Shown here: piece after piece, positions 47,278 through 55,853 of the stretch | How the letters are laid out: each line of letters starts with the position of its first letter | How positions within the stretch are numbered: position 1 is the first letter of the stretch | Assembly: GCF_005938675.2 (NCBI RefSeq) | Contig: NZ_VCCH02000013.1 | Location: 56,718 to 120,717 of the forward strand | Direction: 5' to 3' | Length of the DNA: 64,000 nt | Source of the DNA: Mycobacterium sp. KBS0706 | GTDB lineage: Bacteria; Pseudomonadota; Alphaproteobacteria; DSM-16000; Inquilinaceae | The notes under the pieces: model-generated | Told to the model about the DNA's origin: nothing | What the model saw: the letters and a program-made list of their open reading frames with translations, nothing else | Databases searched by the model: none | Program-made: the position numbers and the translations under genes

Positions 47278-48660
47278 ATGCTTCCGTTCCGCAGTGTCGC
47301 CGTTTCCTTGCTTGTCCTGACCCTGTCCGCCGCCGGCGCCCTGGCGGGCGACGACCCGGCGCCGCAGACCTATCCGGCGGTGCTGGAAGGCCATGCCGTG
47401 CTGCCGGCGATGACCTTCGCCGCGCCGCCGGCCGATGCGCCGGCGATGTTCGCCACCTCGGCCAAGTTCGCCGGCCCGACGCTGGCCCGGATCGACCGGC
47501 CGTTCAGCGTCATGGGCGCCACCGGAGCCAAGGACGCCGTGCGCGAGACCGGGGTGCTGTTCCCCTTCGTCGGCCAGGCGGTGCAGGGCTTCAGCGGGAT
47601 CCGGCCGGTCGGCAACGGCGAATACGTCGTCATCACCGACAACGGCTTCGGCGCCAAGGCGAACTCGCCGGACGCGATGCTGATGGTGCACCGGGTGAAG
47701 CCGGACTGGCAGGCCGGTCGCGTGTCGGTGCTGAACACGCTGTTCCTGAGCGATCCGGACCGGAAGGTGCCGTTCCGCATCGTCACCGAGGCGACCAAGG
47801 AGCGCTACCTGACCGGCGCCGATTTCGACATCGAATCGGTGCAGCTGGTCGGCGACCACTACTGGTTCGGCGACGAGCTGGGCCCGTTCCTGATCGAGAC
47901 CGACGCCACCGGCCGGGTGCTGACCGTGGTCGACACGGTGGTCGACGGCAAGCCGGTGCGCTCGCCCGACAACCCCTACATCACCATGCCCGGCGCCCCC
48001 GGCCCGGTCGCCTTCGAATCGCGCCGCAGCAAGGGCTTCGAGGGCATGGCGGCGTCCGAGGACGGCAAGACCCTGTACCCGCTGCTCGAAGGCGGGCTGT
48101 GGGACCCGGCCAAGGCCGCGCCGGAGGCCGACACCCAGGGTCATGAGGTACTCCGGGTGCTGGAATTCGACGTCGCATCGAAAAAATTCACCGGCAAGTC
48201 CTGGAAGTACCGGCTCGAGGCCAACGGCAACTCGATCGGCGATTTCAACCTGATCGGCGGCACCCGCGGCCTGATCATCGAGCGCGACCAGGGCGAGGGC
48301 GACGCGGCCAAGGCCTGCCAGGGCGCGCCGAAGCCGGACTGCTTCGCCACCCCGGCCAAGCTGAAGCGGGTGTTCCTGGTCGACCTGGCGGATGCCGATG
48401 CCGACGGCGTGCTGCGCAAGATCGGCTCGATCGACCTGCTGGCGCTCCAGGACCCGCAGCACAAGGCGCGCCAGGGCGGGCATGACGGGGTGCTGAGCTT
48501 CCCCTTCGTCACCATCGAGAACGTGGCGCGGGTCGATGCCGACCACATCATCGTCGCCAACGACAACAACCTGCCCTTCTCCTCCGGCCGCGCGGTCGAC
48601 CGGCAGGACGACGAGGAGTTCGTGCTGCTCAAGGTCACCGAGCTGCTGAACGCGAAGTAG
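47278..48660 (+). CDS. Exported phytase-like esterase domain protein
   Basis: 460 residues. A signal peptide (VAVSLLVLTLSAAGALA) precedes the mature chain. The family is the esterase-like activity of phytase (beta-propeller-like); segments such as GFSGIRPVGNGEYVVITDNG, DFDIESVQLVGDHYWFGDEL and GFEGMAASEDGKTLYPLLEG carry the repeated Glu/Asp blades. It should be periplasmic and may release phosphate from phosphate esters. Terminated by a strong hairpin shared with the convergent MBL gene. Confidence 0.87.
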   Translation: MLPFRSVAVSLLVLTLSAAGALAGDDPAPQTYPAVLEGHAVLPAMTFAAPPADAPAMFATSAKFAGPTLARIDRPFSVMGATGAKDAVRETGVLFPFVGQAVQGFSGIRPVGNGEYVVITDNGFGAKANSPDAMLMVHRVKPDWQAGRVSVLNTLFLSDPDRKVPFRIVTEATKERYLTGADFDIESVQLVGDHYWFGDELGPFLIETDATGRVLTVVDTVVDGKPVRSPDNPYITMPGAPGPVAFESRRSKGFEGMAASEDGKTLYPLLEGGLWDPAKAAPEADTQGHEVLRVLEFDVASKKFTGKSWKYRLEANGNSIGDFNLIGGTRGLIIERDQGEGDAAKACQGAPKPDCFATPAKLKRVFLVDLADADADGVLRKIGSIDLLALQDPQHKARQGGHDGVLSFPFVTIENVARVDADHIIVANDNNLPFSSGRAVDRQDDEEFVLLKVTELLNAK

Positions 48661-48667
48661 CAGGGGC

Positions 48668-48696
48668 GGCCCCCGCCGGGTGGTCCTGCGGGGGCC
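48668..48696. terminator. Bidirectional terminator hairpin
   Basis: GGCCCCCGC, 11-base loop, GCGGGGGCC. A perfect 9-bp stem in the 36-bp gap between the convergent phytase-like and MBL genes. No T tract on either side. Confidence 0.45.
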
Positions 48697-49518
48697 TCAG
48701 CCCTCGACGAAGCGCCAGCCCCGGTCGCCGGCTTCGATCCGGCCGATCGGGCTGACATGGCTGCCGGTGACCCGCCAGCCTTGCCCGGCCGCCCGCTTCA
48801 GCAGGAAGCGCCGGCTCTGCACCGCCAGCGCCGGATCGAGGTCGTATTCGAGGCCGGCATCCGGGTCTTCGACCTGCACGGCGCCGAGGTGGAAGGCATC
48901 CGCCCAGATCAGCAAGGCGTCCCGGCCTTCGCCGATCAGATAGCCGCTGTGCCCGGGCGTATGGCCGGGCAGCGGCACCGCCTCGACGCCCGGCATGCCC
49001 TCGACCGGTCCCGGCGCGATGGTGCGAAGACGGCCGTCATAGGCCCGGGCCAGGGTGGCGACGGTTTTGAAGTTGCCGCGCCGGGCCGGCGGAAAGGTCT
49101 CGGCGATGGCCGGGTCGCTGAAGAAGGCGAAATCCCCTTCCGGGAACAGGATCTCGGCTCGCGGCAGCCAGGCCTGGTCGCCGTCGAGCAGGCCGAGGGC
49201 GTGGTCGCCGTGCGGATGGGTCAGCAGCACGCGGTCGACCTCTTCCGGGCGCACCCCGGCCGCTGCCAGGGCCGCGCGCGCCTTGCCCAAAGCCGGCCCC
49301 CAATGGTCGCCCGTCCCGGCATCGATCAGCGAGACGCCGTTCTCGCCCCGCAGCAGGTAGCAATTGACGTCGATGCTGATCTTGTCGCCGGGCCAGCCGT
49401 CGATCAGCCGCCGGCGCGCGTCTTCGCCGGCGGCATGGATCAGCACGGATTTGGGGGCCTCGAAGATGCCGTCGAGGAGCACGGTCAGGTCATAACGGCC
49501 GAAGCGCCTCGCGGACAT
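48697..49518 (-). CDS. MBL-fold metallo-hydrolase
   Basis: 273 residues. The zinc motif HPHGDHALGLL is around residue 100, with further ligands at GHTPGHSGYL and ADAFHLGAV. The N-terminal NCYLLRGENGVSLIDAGTG is typical of the quorum-quenching lactonase/RNase Z-like group of MBL proteins. Substrate is unknown. It lies 21 bp downstream of hslU on the same strand and may be cotranscribed. Confidence 0.85.
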   Translation of the reverse strand: MSARRFGRYDLTVLLDGIFEAPKSVLIHAAGEDARRRLIDGWPGDKISIDVNCYLLRGENGVSLIDAGTGDHWGPALGKARAALAAAGVRPEEVDRVLLTHPHGDHALGLLDGDQAWLPRAEILFPEGDFAFFSDPAIAETFPPARRGNFKTVATLARAYDGRLRTIAPGPVEGMPGVEAVPLPGHTPGHSGYLIGEGRDALLIWADAFHLGAVQVEDPDAGLEYDLDPALAVQSRRFLLKRAAGQGWRVTGSHVSPIGRIEAGDRGWRFVEG

Positions 49519-49539
49519 GTCGATTCCTCTCGGCGGCGG

Positions 49540-50856
49540 CTATAGGATGAACTTGCTCAGATCGGCATTCTTCGTCAGGGCGCCGACCTTGTCGTGGACA
49601 TAGGCCGCGTCGATCCGCACCGTCTCGCCGGAGCGGTCGGACGCGGTGAAGCTGACCTCGTCCAGCAGGCGTTCCAACACCGTGTGCAGCCGCCGGGCGC
49701 CGATGTTCTCGACCGCGCGGTTGACCTCCGCCGCCAGGTCGGCCAGGGCGTCGATCGCGTCCTCGGTGAAGTCCAGCGTCACCTCTTCCGTGCCCAGCAG
49801 CGCCGTGTACTGCTTGACCAGGCTGTGCTCCGGCTCGGTCAGGATGCGGCGGAAATCGTCGCGCGACAGGGCCTGCAGCTCGACCCGGATCGGCAGCCGG
49901 CCCTGCAGCTCCGGCAGCAGGTCGGACGGCTTGGCCAGCTGGAATGCGCCCGAGGCGATGAACAGGATGTAGTCGGTGCGCACCGTGCCGTATTTGGTCG
50001 CCACCTGGGTGCCCTCGATCAGCGGCAGCAGGTCGCGCTGCACGCCCTCGCGGCTGACATCGGCGCCGCCGCGCTCCGACCGCGCCGTGATCTTGTCGAT
50101 CTCGTCCAGGAACACGATGCCGTGCTGCTCGACCAGGTGGATCGCCTCGGCGGTCACCTTCTCCTGGTCCAGAAGCTTGTCCGATTCCTCGGCCAGCAGC
50201 ACGGCGTGGCTTTCCGACACGCTGAGGCGGCGCGGCTTGGTGCGGTTGCCGAAGGCCTTGCCGAACATGTCGTTGAGGTTGAGCATGCCCATCTGGGCGC
50301 CCGGCATGCCCGGAATGTCGAAGGTCGGCAGCCCGCCGCCGGTGTCGGCGACCTGGATCTCGATCTCGCGGTCGTTCAGCGCGCCCTCGCGCAGCATCTT
50401 GCGGAACTTCTGCCGGGTCTCGGCCGAGGCGTTGTCGCCGACCAGCGCGTCCAGCACCCGCTCTTCGGCGCGGATCTCGGCCTTGGCCGCGACCTCCTTG
50501 CGCAGGGTCTCGCGGGTCATCTTGATCGCGATCTCCAGCAGGTCGCGGATGATCTGCTCGACATCGCGGCCGACATAGCCGACCTCGGTGAACTTGGTGG
50601 CCTCGACCTTCAGGAACGGCGCATTGGCCAGCTTCGCCAGGCGGCGCGCGATCTCGGTCTTGCCGACGCCGGTCGGGCCGATCATCAGGATGTTCTTCGG
50701 CAGCACCTCCTCGCGCAGCGCCTCGGGCAGCTGCTGGCGGCGCCAGCGGTTGCGGAGCGCGATGGCGACGGCGCGCTTGGCGTCGTGCTGGCCGACGATG
50801 AAGCGGTCGAGCTCGGAGACGATCTCGCGCGGGCTGAAATTGGCGGTGTCGGTCAT
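49540..50856 (-). CDS. hslU: ATP-dependent protease ATPase subunit HslU
   Basis: 438 residues. AAA+ unfoldase that feeds HslV. The N-terminus [20 protein letters not shown], Walker [19 protein letters not shown], the pore motif GYVGRDVE, Walker [12 protein letters not shown] and sensor-2 region [13 protein letters not shown] are typical. Length is canonical. It follows hslV in a two-gene heat-shock-type operon. Confidence 0.97.
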   Translation of the reverse strand: MTDTANFSPREIVSELDRFIVGQHDAKRAVAIALRNRWRRQQLPEALREEVLPKNILMIGPTGVGKTEIARRLAKLANAPFLKVEATKFTEVGYVGRDVEQIIRDLLEIAIKMTRETLRKEVAAKAEIRAEERVLDALVGDNASAETRQKFRKMLREGALNDREIEIQVADTGGGLPTFDIPGMPGAQMGMLNLNDMFGKAFGNRTKPRRLSVSESHAVLLAEESDKLLDQEKVTAEAIHLVEQHGIVFLDEIDKITARSERGGADVSREGVQRDLLPLIEGTQVATKYGTVRTDYILFIASGAFQLAKPSDLLPELQGRLPIRVELQALSRDDFRRILTEPEHSLVKQYTALLGTEEVTLDFTEDAIDALADLAAEVNRAVENIGARRLHTVLERLLDEVSFTASDRSGETVRIDAAYVHDKVGALTKNADLSKFIL

Positions 50857-50902
50857 GTCGGGTCCTTCGCGGCCTCGGGTCGGGTGATCGGCAGGGCCGC
50901 GA

Positions 50903-51451
50903 TCACAGGCTTTCCAGCGTGACGTTGTGGTTGGTGTAGATGCAGATGTCGCCGGCGATCGTCATCGCCTTGCGGGCGATGGTCTCGGCGTCCAGCTCTG
51001 GATGCTCCATATAGGCGCGGGCGGCGGCCAGGGCGAAGGGCCCGCCGGAGCCGATGCCGATCAGCCCGTCATCCGGCTCCAGCACGTCGCCGGTGCCGGT
51101 CAGGATCAGCGACACCTGCCGGTCGCACACTGCCATCATCGCCTCCAGCCGGCGCAGATAGCGGTCGGTGCGCCAGTCCTTGGCCAGCTCGACGCAGGCG
51201 CGGGCCAACTGGCCCGGATGCTTCTCCAGCTTGGCCTCGAGCCGCTCGAACAGGGCCATGGCGTCGGCGGTCGCCCCGGCGAAGCCGGCGATGACGCTGC
51301 CGTCGCCCAGGCGGCGCACCTTGCGGGCGGTGCCCTTCATCACGGTGTTGCCGGCGGTGACCTGACCGTCGCCGGCGATGACGACATGGCCGTTCTTGCG
51401 CACGGCGAGGATGGTGGTGCCGTGCCAGGCGGCACTCTCGGAAGACGACAT
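50903..51451 (-). CDS. hslV: ATP-dependent protease peptidase subunit HslV
   Basis: 182 residues from the ATG at 51451. The N-terminal Thr nucleophile after processing is expected at Thr12 ([10 protein letters not shown]), so an 11-residue propeptide precedes the mature TTI start, longer than the one-residue form of E. coli. Other conserved segments are [20 protein letters not shown] and [16 protein letters not shown]. Upstream of hslU. Confidence 0.97.
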   Translation of the reverse strand: MSSSESAAWHGTTILAVRKNGHVVIAGDGQVTAGNTVMKGTARKVRRLGDGSVIAGFAGATADAMALFERLEAKLEKHPGQLARACVELAKDWRTDRYLRRLEAMMAVCDRQVSLILTGTGDVLEPDDGLIGIGSGGPFALAAARAYMEHPELDAETIARKAMTIAGDICIYTNHNVTLESL

Positions 51452-51504
51452 TCGGGAATCCGGAAACGCTGGGGTTGTGACGGGCCGTCCGGCCCGCACC
51501 GCCT

Positions 51505-51533
51505 AGATTGGGCCATCCGGCGGGGGGATCAAG
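51505..51533 (-). promoter_or_regulatory. Candidate heat-shock (sigma-32/RpoH) promoter of hslVU
   Basis: On the minus strand CTTGAT, a 15-bp spacer and CCCAATCT, close to the sigma-32 pair CTTGAA/CCCCATnT. It ends 53 bp before the hslV ATG. Confidence 0.4.
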
Positions 51534-51613
51534 TCTCGGCGACCGTTCCCTGCCCTCCGGGCATGGCTCCTTCGCTGGCGATGCGTCGGGCTTCCTGATA
51601 AGACACCTGGGCC

Positions 51614-52273
51614 ATGGACGGAACCCCTGCCAAACCCAGCCAGACGAGCCCGGCCCCTGCCCGCTCGGCACCCCCGCGCTCTGCGACCGTCGATCGCGCC
51701 ACCCGCGAGACGCGGATCAGCGCCACGGTCGATCTCGACGGCACCGGCCGCTCCGACATCCAGACCGGTGTCGGCTTCCTCGACCACATGCTGGACCAGC
51801 TGGCCCGGCACGGGCTGTTCGACCTGACGGTGCGGGCCGAGGGCGACCTCCATATCGACTTCCACCACACCACCGAGGATGTCGGCATCACCCTCGGCCA
51901 GGCCTTCGCCAAGGCGCTGGGCGACCGCCGCGGCATCCAGCGCTACGGCGAGGCGCATGTGCCGATGGACGAGGCGCTGTCGCGCGTCGCCGTCGACATC
52001 TCGGCCCGGCCCTATCTGGTGTGGGACGTCCGCTTCACCCGCGACAAGCTGGGCGAGATGGACACCGAGCTGTTCCGCGAATGGTTCCACGCCTTCGCCC
52101 AGAATGCCGGGCTGACGCTGCACGTCGCCAACCTGTATGGCGAGAACAACCACCACATCGTCGAAAGCTGCTTCAAGGCGCTGGCGCGGGCCCTGCGGGC
52201 CGCCACCGCCATCGACAGCCGCCGCCCGGACGCCGTGCCCTCGACCAAGGGCACGCTCGGCGGTTCCCTCTAG
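51614..52273 (+). CDS. hisB: Imidazoleglycerol-phosphate dehydratase
   Basis: 219 residues. Sixth step of histidine synthesis. The monofunctional dehydratase, without the HolPase domain of E. coli HisB. A non-conserved N-terminal extension of about 25 residues (Pro/Ala/Ser-rich) precedes the fold. Motifs: [16 protein letters not shown] and [11 protein letters not shown] with metal-binding His residues, and [19 protein letters not shown]. First gene of the his operon, divergent from hslV. Confidence 0.96.
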   Translation: MDGTPAKPSQTSPAPARSAPPRSATVDRATRETRISATVDLDGTGRSDIQTGVGFLDHMLDQLARHGLFDLTVRAEGDLHIDFHHTTEDVGITLGQAFAKALGDRRGIQRYGEAHVPMDEALSRVAVDISARPYLVWDVRFTRDKLGEMDTELFREWFHAFAQNAGLTLHVANLYGENNHHIVESCFKALARALRAATAIDSRRPDAVPSTKGTLGGSL

Positions 52274-52289
52274 CTCCGGGACCTTTTCC

Positions 52290-52928
52290 ATGGCCATCGC
52301 CGTGATCGACTACGGCTCCGGCAATCTCCGCTCGGCCGCCAAGGCGCTGGAACGCGCCGCGGCGGAGCGCGGGGCGGCGCAGGAGATCATCGTCACCGCC
52401 GATGCCGAGGTGGTGCGCCGGGCCGACCGGCTGGTGCTGCCGGGCGTCGGCGCCTTCGGCGACTGCAGCCAGGCGCTGGGCGCGATTCCGGGTCTGCGCG
52501 AGGTGCTGGACCAGCGGGTGAAGCAGGACGGCGTGCCGTTCCTCGGCATCTGCGTCGGCATGCAGGTGATGGCCGGCGTCGGCCATGAGCATGGCGACTT
52601 CCTCGGCCTCGACTGGATCCATGGCGCGGTGGTGCCGCTGGCCCCGGCCGACCCCGACCTGGTGGTGCCGCAGATGGGCTGGAACAGCCTGGCGATCGAG
52701 GAGGCGCATCCGGTGCTCGACGGGCTGGCCGGACAGGACGTCTATTTCGCCCATTCCTATGTCATGGTGCCGGCCGACCCGGTCGAGGTGCTGGCGACGG
52801 TCGATTATGGCGGGGCGCAGACCGCCGCGGTCGGCCGCGACAACTGGATCGGCGTGCAGTTCCATCCGGAGAAGAGCCAGGCGGCCGGCCTCAGGTTGCT
52901 CGGCAATTTCGTGATCTGGACGCCATGA
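52290..52928 (+). CDS. hisH: Imidazole glycerol phosphate synthase glutaminase subunit
   Basis: 212 residues. Supplies ammonia to HisF. The class I glutaminase triad is present: Cys in FLGICVGMQVM, and His and Glu in GVQFHPEKSQ. The N-terminus IAVIDYGSGNLRS is typical. It lies 16 bp after hisB and overlaps the GNAT gene by 4 bp. Confidence 0.96.
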   Translation: MAIAVIDYGSGNLRSAAKALERAAAERGAAQEIIVTADAEVVRRADRLVLPGVGAFGDCSQALGAIPGLREVLDQRVKQDGVPFLGICVGMQVMAGVGHEHGDFLGLDWIHGAVVPLAPADPDLVVPQMGWNSLAIEEAHPVLDGLAGQDVYFAHSYVMVPADPVEVLATVDYGGAQTAAVGRDNWIGVQFHPEKSQAAGLRLLGNFVIWTP

Positions 52929-53497
52929 GTGAAGCGACCACCCCGGCGCCGGCGGTGTCCGTCGGCCGGCTCGACCGGTTCCGCAGCAGCGACCTGCACG
53001 ATCTGTGCGACGCGGCCGAGCTGGCCATCCTCGAGGGCGGCGGGTTCGGCTGGGTCAAGCCGCCGCCGCGCGAGACCATGGAGCGCTATTGGGGCGGCGT
53101 GGTGGCGATGCCGGGCCGGCATCTGTTCGTCGGCCGGCTGGACGAGGTCGTCGCCGGCGCCATCCAGCTGGTCGAGCCGCCGGTGAACAACGAGGCGCAG
53201 TCCTTCGCCGCCGGCCTGTCCGGCATGTTCGTCGCCCCCTGGGCCCGCGACCACGGCCTGGCGCGGATGCTGGCCGAGGCGGCGGAGGTCGAGGCGCGGG
53301 CGCGCGGCTATGGCCTGCTGACCCTCGATGTGCGCGAGACCCAGACCGCGGCGATCCATCTGTTCGAGAGCTTGGGATTCGTCCGCTGGGCGACGAACCC
53401 GTATTATGCCCGCGTGAACGGCCGCCTGATCGGCGGCTGCTACTTCCACAAACCGCTGATCCCGCCGACCGAGGCGGAGCTGGACCCGACGCCATGA
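52925..53497 (+). CDS. GNAT family N-acetyltransferase embedded in the his operon
   Basis: 190 residues. The acetyl-CoA site is seen near [20 protein letters not shown] (the R/Q-x-x-G-x-A signature position) and the C-terminal [20 protein letters not shown]. It overlaps hisH by 4 bp before and hisA by 4 bp after (ATGA at both ends), so it is strictly coupled to histidine enzymes although GNAT proteins have no known histidine role. Substrate unknown. Confidence 0.87.
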   Translation: MSEATTPAPAVSVGRLDRFRSSDLHDLCDAAELAILEGGGFGWVKPPPRETMERYWGGVVAMPGRHLFVGRLDEVVAGAIQLVEPPVNNEAQSFAAGLSGMFVAPWARDHGLARMLAEAAEVEARARGYGLLTLDVRETQTAAIHLFESLGFVRWATNPYYARVNGRLIGGCYFHKPLIPPTEAELDPTP

Positions 53498-54237
53498 TCC
53501 TCTATCCGGCCATCGATCTGAAGGACGGCCACTGCGTCCGTCTCGTCCGCGGCGAGATGAGCGAAGCCACGGTGTTCAACCTGGACCCCGCGGAGCAGGC
53601 GAAGGCCTTCGCCGAGCAAGGGTTCAGCTGGATCCATGTGGTCGACCTGAACGGCGCCATCGCAGGCCATCCGGTGAACGCCGAGGCGATCGGGGACATC
53701 CTCAAGGCCACCCCGCTGCCGGTGCAGCTCGGCGGCGGCATCCGCGACCTGGAGCGGATCGAGTTCTGGCTCGAGCGCGGCGTCGCCCGGGTGGTGCTGG
53801 GCACGGTCGCGGTGCGCGACCCGGAGCTGGTGCGCGAGGCCTGCCGCCGCTGGCCCGGCCGGATCGCCGTCGGCATCGACGCGCGGGAAGGCTTCGTGGC
53901 GATCGAGGGCTGGGTCAAGACCTCGACCGTCAAGGCGCTGGACCTGGCGCTGCGCTTCGAGGATTCCGGCGTTGCCGCGATCATCTACACCGACATCAAC
54001 CGCGACGGCGCCATGGGCGGGCTGAATGTCGAGGCCACGGCCGACCTGGCCTTCGCTTTGACCACGCCGGTGATCGCCTCGGGCGGCGCCTCCTCGCTCG
54101 ACGACCTGCGGGTGATCAAGCGCGAGGAGAAGTCGGGCATCGCCGGGGTGATCTGCGGCCGCGCCCTCTATGACGGCCGGATCGACCCGAAGCAGGCGCT
54201 GGCCATCCTGTCCGGTCCGGTGCCGGTGGAGGCGTAG
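53494..54237 (+). CDS. hisA: ProFAR isomerase HisA
   Basis: 247 residues. Converts ProFAR to PRFAR. TIM barrel with the first half-barrel motif [20 protein letters not shown] (catalytic Asp8 in PAIDL), [13 protein letters not shown], and the second-half catalytic region [27 protein letters not shown]. hisF follows after 3 bp. Confidence 0.97.
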   Translation: MILYPAIDLKDGHCVRLVRGEMSEATVFNLDPAEQAKAFAEQGFSWIHVVDLNGAIAGHPVNAEAIGDILKATPLPVQLGGGIRDLERIEFWLERGVARVVLGTVAVRDPELVREACRRWPGRIAVGIDAREGFVAIEGWVKTSTVKALDLALRFEDSGVAAIIYTDINRDGAMGGLNVEATADLAFALTTPVIASGGASSLDDLRVIKREEKSGIAGVICGRALYDGRIDPKQALAILSGPVPVEA

Positions 54238-54240
54238 GCC

Positions 54241-55005
54241 ATGCTCAAGGTCCGGGTCATCCCCTGCCTCGACGTCAAGGACGGCCGGGTGGTCAAGGGC
54301 GTGAACTTCGAGAACCTGGTCGATGCCGGCGATCCGGTCGAACAGGCCCGGCATTACGACCGCGAGGGCGCGGATGAGCTGGTGTATCTCGACATCGCCG
54401 CCACCAACGAGAATCGCGGCGTGCTGTTCGATGTGGTCCGCCGCACGGCCGAGCAGGTGTTCATGCCGCTGACCGTGGGCGGCGGCGTGCGCAGCGTCGA
54501 CGACGTCCGGGCGCTGCTGCTGGCCGGGGCCGACAAGGTGTCGATCAACTCCGCCGCCGTGGCCCGGCCCGAGCTGGTGTCCGAGGCGGCGGTGAAGTTC
54601 GGGCGGCAATGCGTGGTGGTGGCGATCGACGCCAAGCAGATCTCGCCCGGAAAGTGGGAGATCTTCACCCATGGCGGGCGCAAGGGCACCGGTATCGATG
54701 CGGTCGACTGGGCCGACCGGATGGCCCAGGCCGGCGCCGGCGAGCTGCTGGTGACCTCGATGGACCGCGACGGCACCAAGGAAGGCTTCGACATCGCGCT
54801 GCTGCAGCGGATCCGGCAGGCGGTCGGCATCCCGATCATCGCCTCGGGCGGGGTCGGCACGCTGCAGCACCTGGCCGATGGCGCGCTGTCCGGCGGCGCC
54901 ACCGGGCTGCTGGCTGCCTCGATTTTCCATTTCGGCACCTATTCGATCGCCCAGGCCAAGCAGCATTTGGCCGAGGCCGGGCTGCCGGTGCGGATGGCGG
55001 CATGA
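54241..55005 (+). CDS. hisF: Imidazole glycerol phosphate synthase cyclase subunit
   Basis: 254 residues. TIM barrel partner of HisH. The N-terminus [20 protein letters not shown] includes the catalytic Asp11; [11 protein letters not shown] and [18 protein letters not shown] (second catalytic Asp) follow. It overlaps hisE by 4 bp. Confidence 0.97.
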   Translation: MLKVRVIPCLDVKDGRVVKGVNFENLVDAGDPVEQARHYDREGADELVYLDIAATNENRGVLFDVVRRTAEQVFMPLTVGGGVRSVDDVRALLLAGADKVSINSAAVARPELVSEAAVKFGRQCVVVAIDAKQISPGKWEIFTHGGRKGTGIDAVDWADRMAQAGAGELLVTSMDRDGTKEGFDIALLQRIRQAVGIPIIASGGVGTLQHLADGALSGGATGLLAASIFHFGTYSIAQAKQHLAEAGLPVRMAA

Positions 55006-55337
55006 GCACGGAGATCGACGCCCGGGTGCTGGACCGGCTGGCCGCCGTGATCCGGTCGCGGCGCGGCGCCGATCCCGCCTCCAGCTACACCGCCAAGCTG
55101 TTCGCCCGCGGCCGGCCGAAGATCGCCCAGAAGCTGGGCGAGGAAGCGGTGGAGACGGTGATCGAGGCGATGCGCGGCGATGCCGACGCCATCGTCGCCG
55201 AAAGCGCCGACCTGCTCTACCACCTGCTGGTGCTGTGGGCCGATGCCGGGGTGGCGCCGGAAGCGGTGTGGGCGGTGCTGGAGGCGCGGGAGGGCACCAG
55301 CGGCATCGCCGAGAAGGCGGCGCGGCCGACGGAGTGA
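55002..55337 (+). CDS. hisE: Phosphoribosyl-ATP pyrophosphatase
   Basis: 111 residues. Second step of histidine synthesis. MazG-like fold with [40 protein letters not shown] and AVETVIEAM; acidic metal ligands are in the EEAVE and [15 protein letters not shown] motifs. It ends the his operon, which lacks hisG, hisD, hisC and hisI here; those genes are elsewhere. Confidence 0.95.
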   Translation: MSTEIDARVLDRLAAVIRSRRGADPASSYTAKLFARGRPKIAQKLGEEAVETVIEAMRGDADAIVAESADLLYHLLVLWADAGVAPEAVWAVLEAREGTSGIAEKAARPTE

Positions 55338-55481
55338 CCGCGCCCGCCCGTGCGGGAGAGGCCGGCGGAGGCCGCGACATCACGTCGCCGCCGGCATGAC
55401 AAGCGTCGCTGGATGGCGACTGAATTTCGCCCCGATTCAGCAGCATGTGTCATCTTCATCAGCGAAGACCGAGGACGACCG

Positions 55482-55853
55482 ATGGCCTATGACCCGAACA
55501 ACGTCTTCGCCCGCATCCTGCGCGGCGAGCTGCCGTGCAAGAAGGTCTATGAGGACGACCACGTCCTGGCCTTCCACGACATCGGCCCGCGGGCGCCGGT
55601 GCATGTGCTGGTGATCCCCAAGGGCGCCTACGTCTCGATGGACGATTTCTCGGAGCGCGCCAGCGATGCCGAGGTCGCGGCGCTGACCCGGGCGGTCGGC
55701 CGGGTCGCCCGCGACCTCGGCCTGGCCGAGCCCGGCTACCGCATCCTGTCGAATATCGGCGGCGATGGGCACCAGGAGGTGCCGCACCTCCACATCCACA
55801 TCTTCGGCGGCCGGCCGCTGGGCCGCATGCTGGATCCCGCCATCGCCCCATGA
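55482..55853 (+). CDS. HIT family nucleotide-binding protein (HinT-like)
   Basis: 123 residues from the ATG at 55482. The histidine triad is HLHIHIF near the end. The N-terminal NVFARILRGELPCKKVYED and HVLVIPKGAYVSM are typical. HinT-type proteins cleave adenosine phosphoramidates. It overlaps the adenylate cyclase gene by 4 bp (ATGA), so both are coupled; both act on adenosine nucleotides. Confidence 0.94.
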   Translation: MAYDPNNVFARILRGELPCKKVYEDDHVLAFHDIGPRAPVHVLVIPKGAYVSMDDFSERASDAEVAALTRAVGRVARDLGLAEPGYRILSNIGGDGHQEVPHLHIHIFGGRPLGRMLDPAIAP

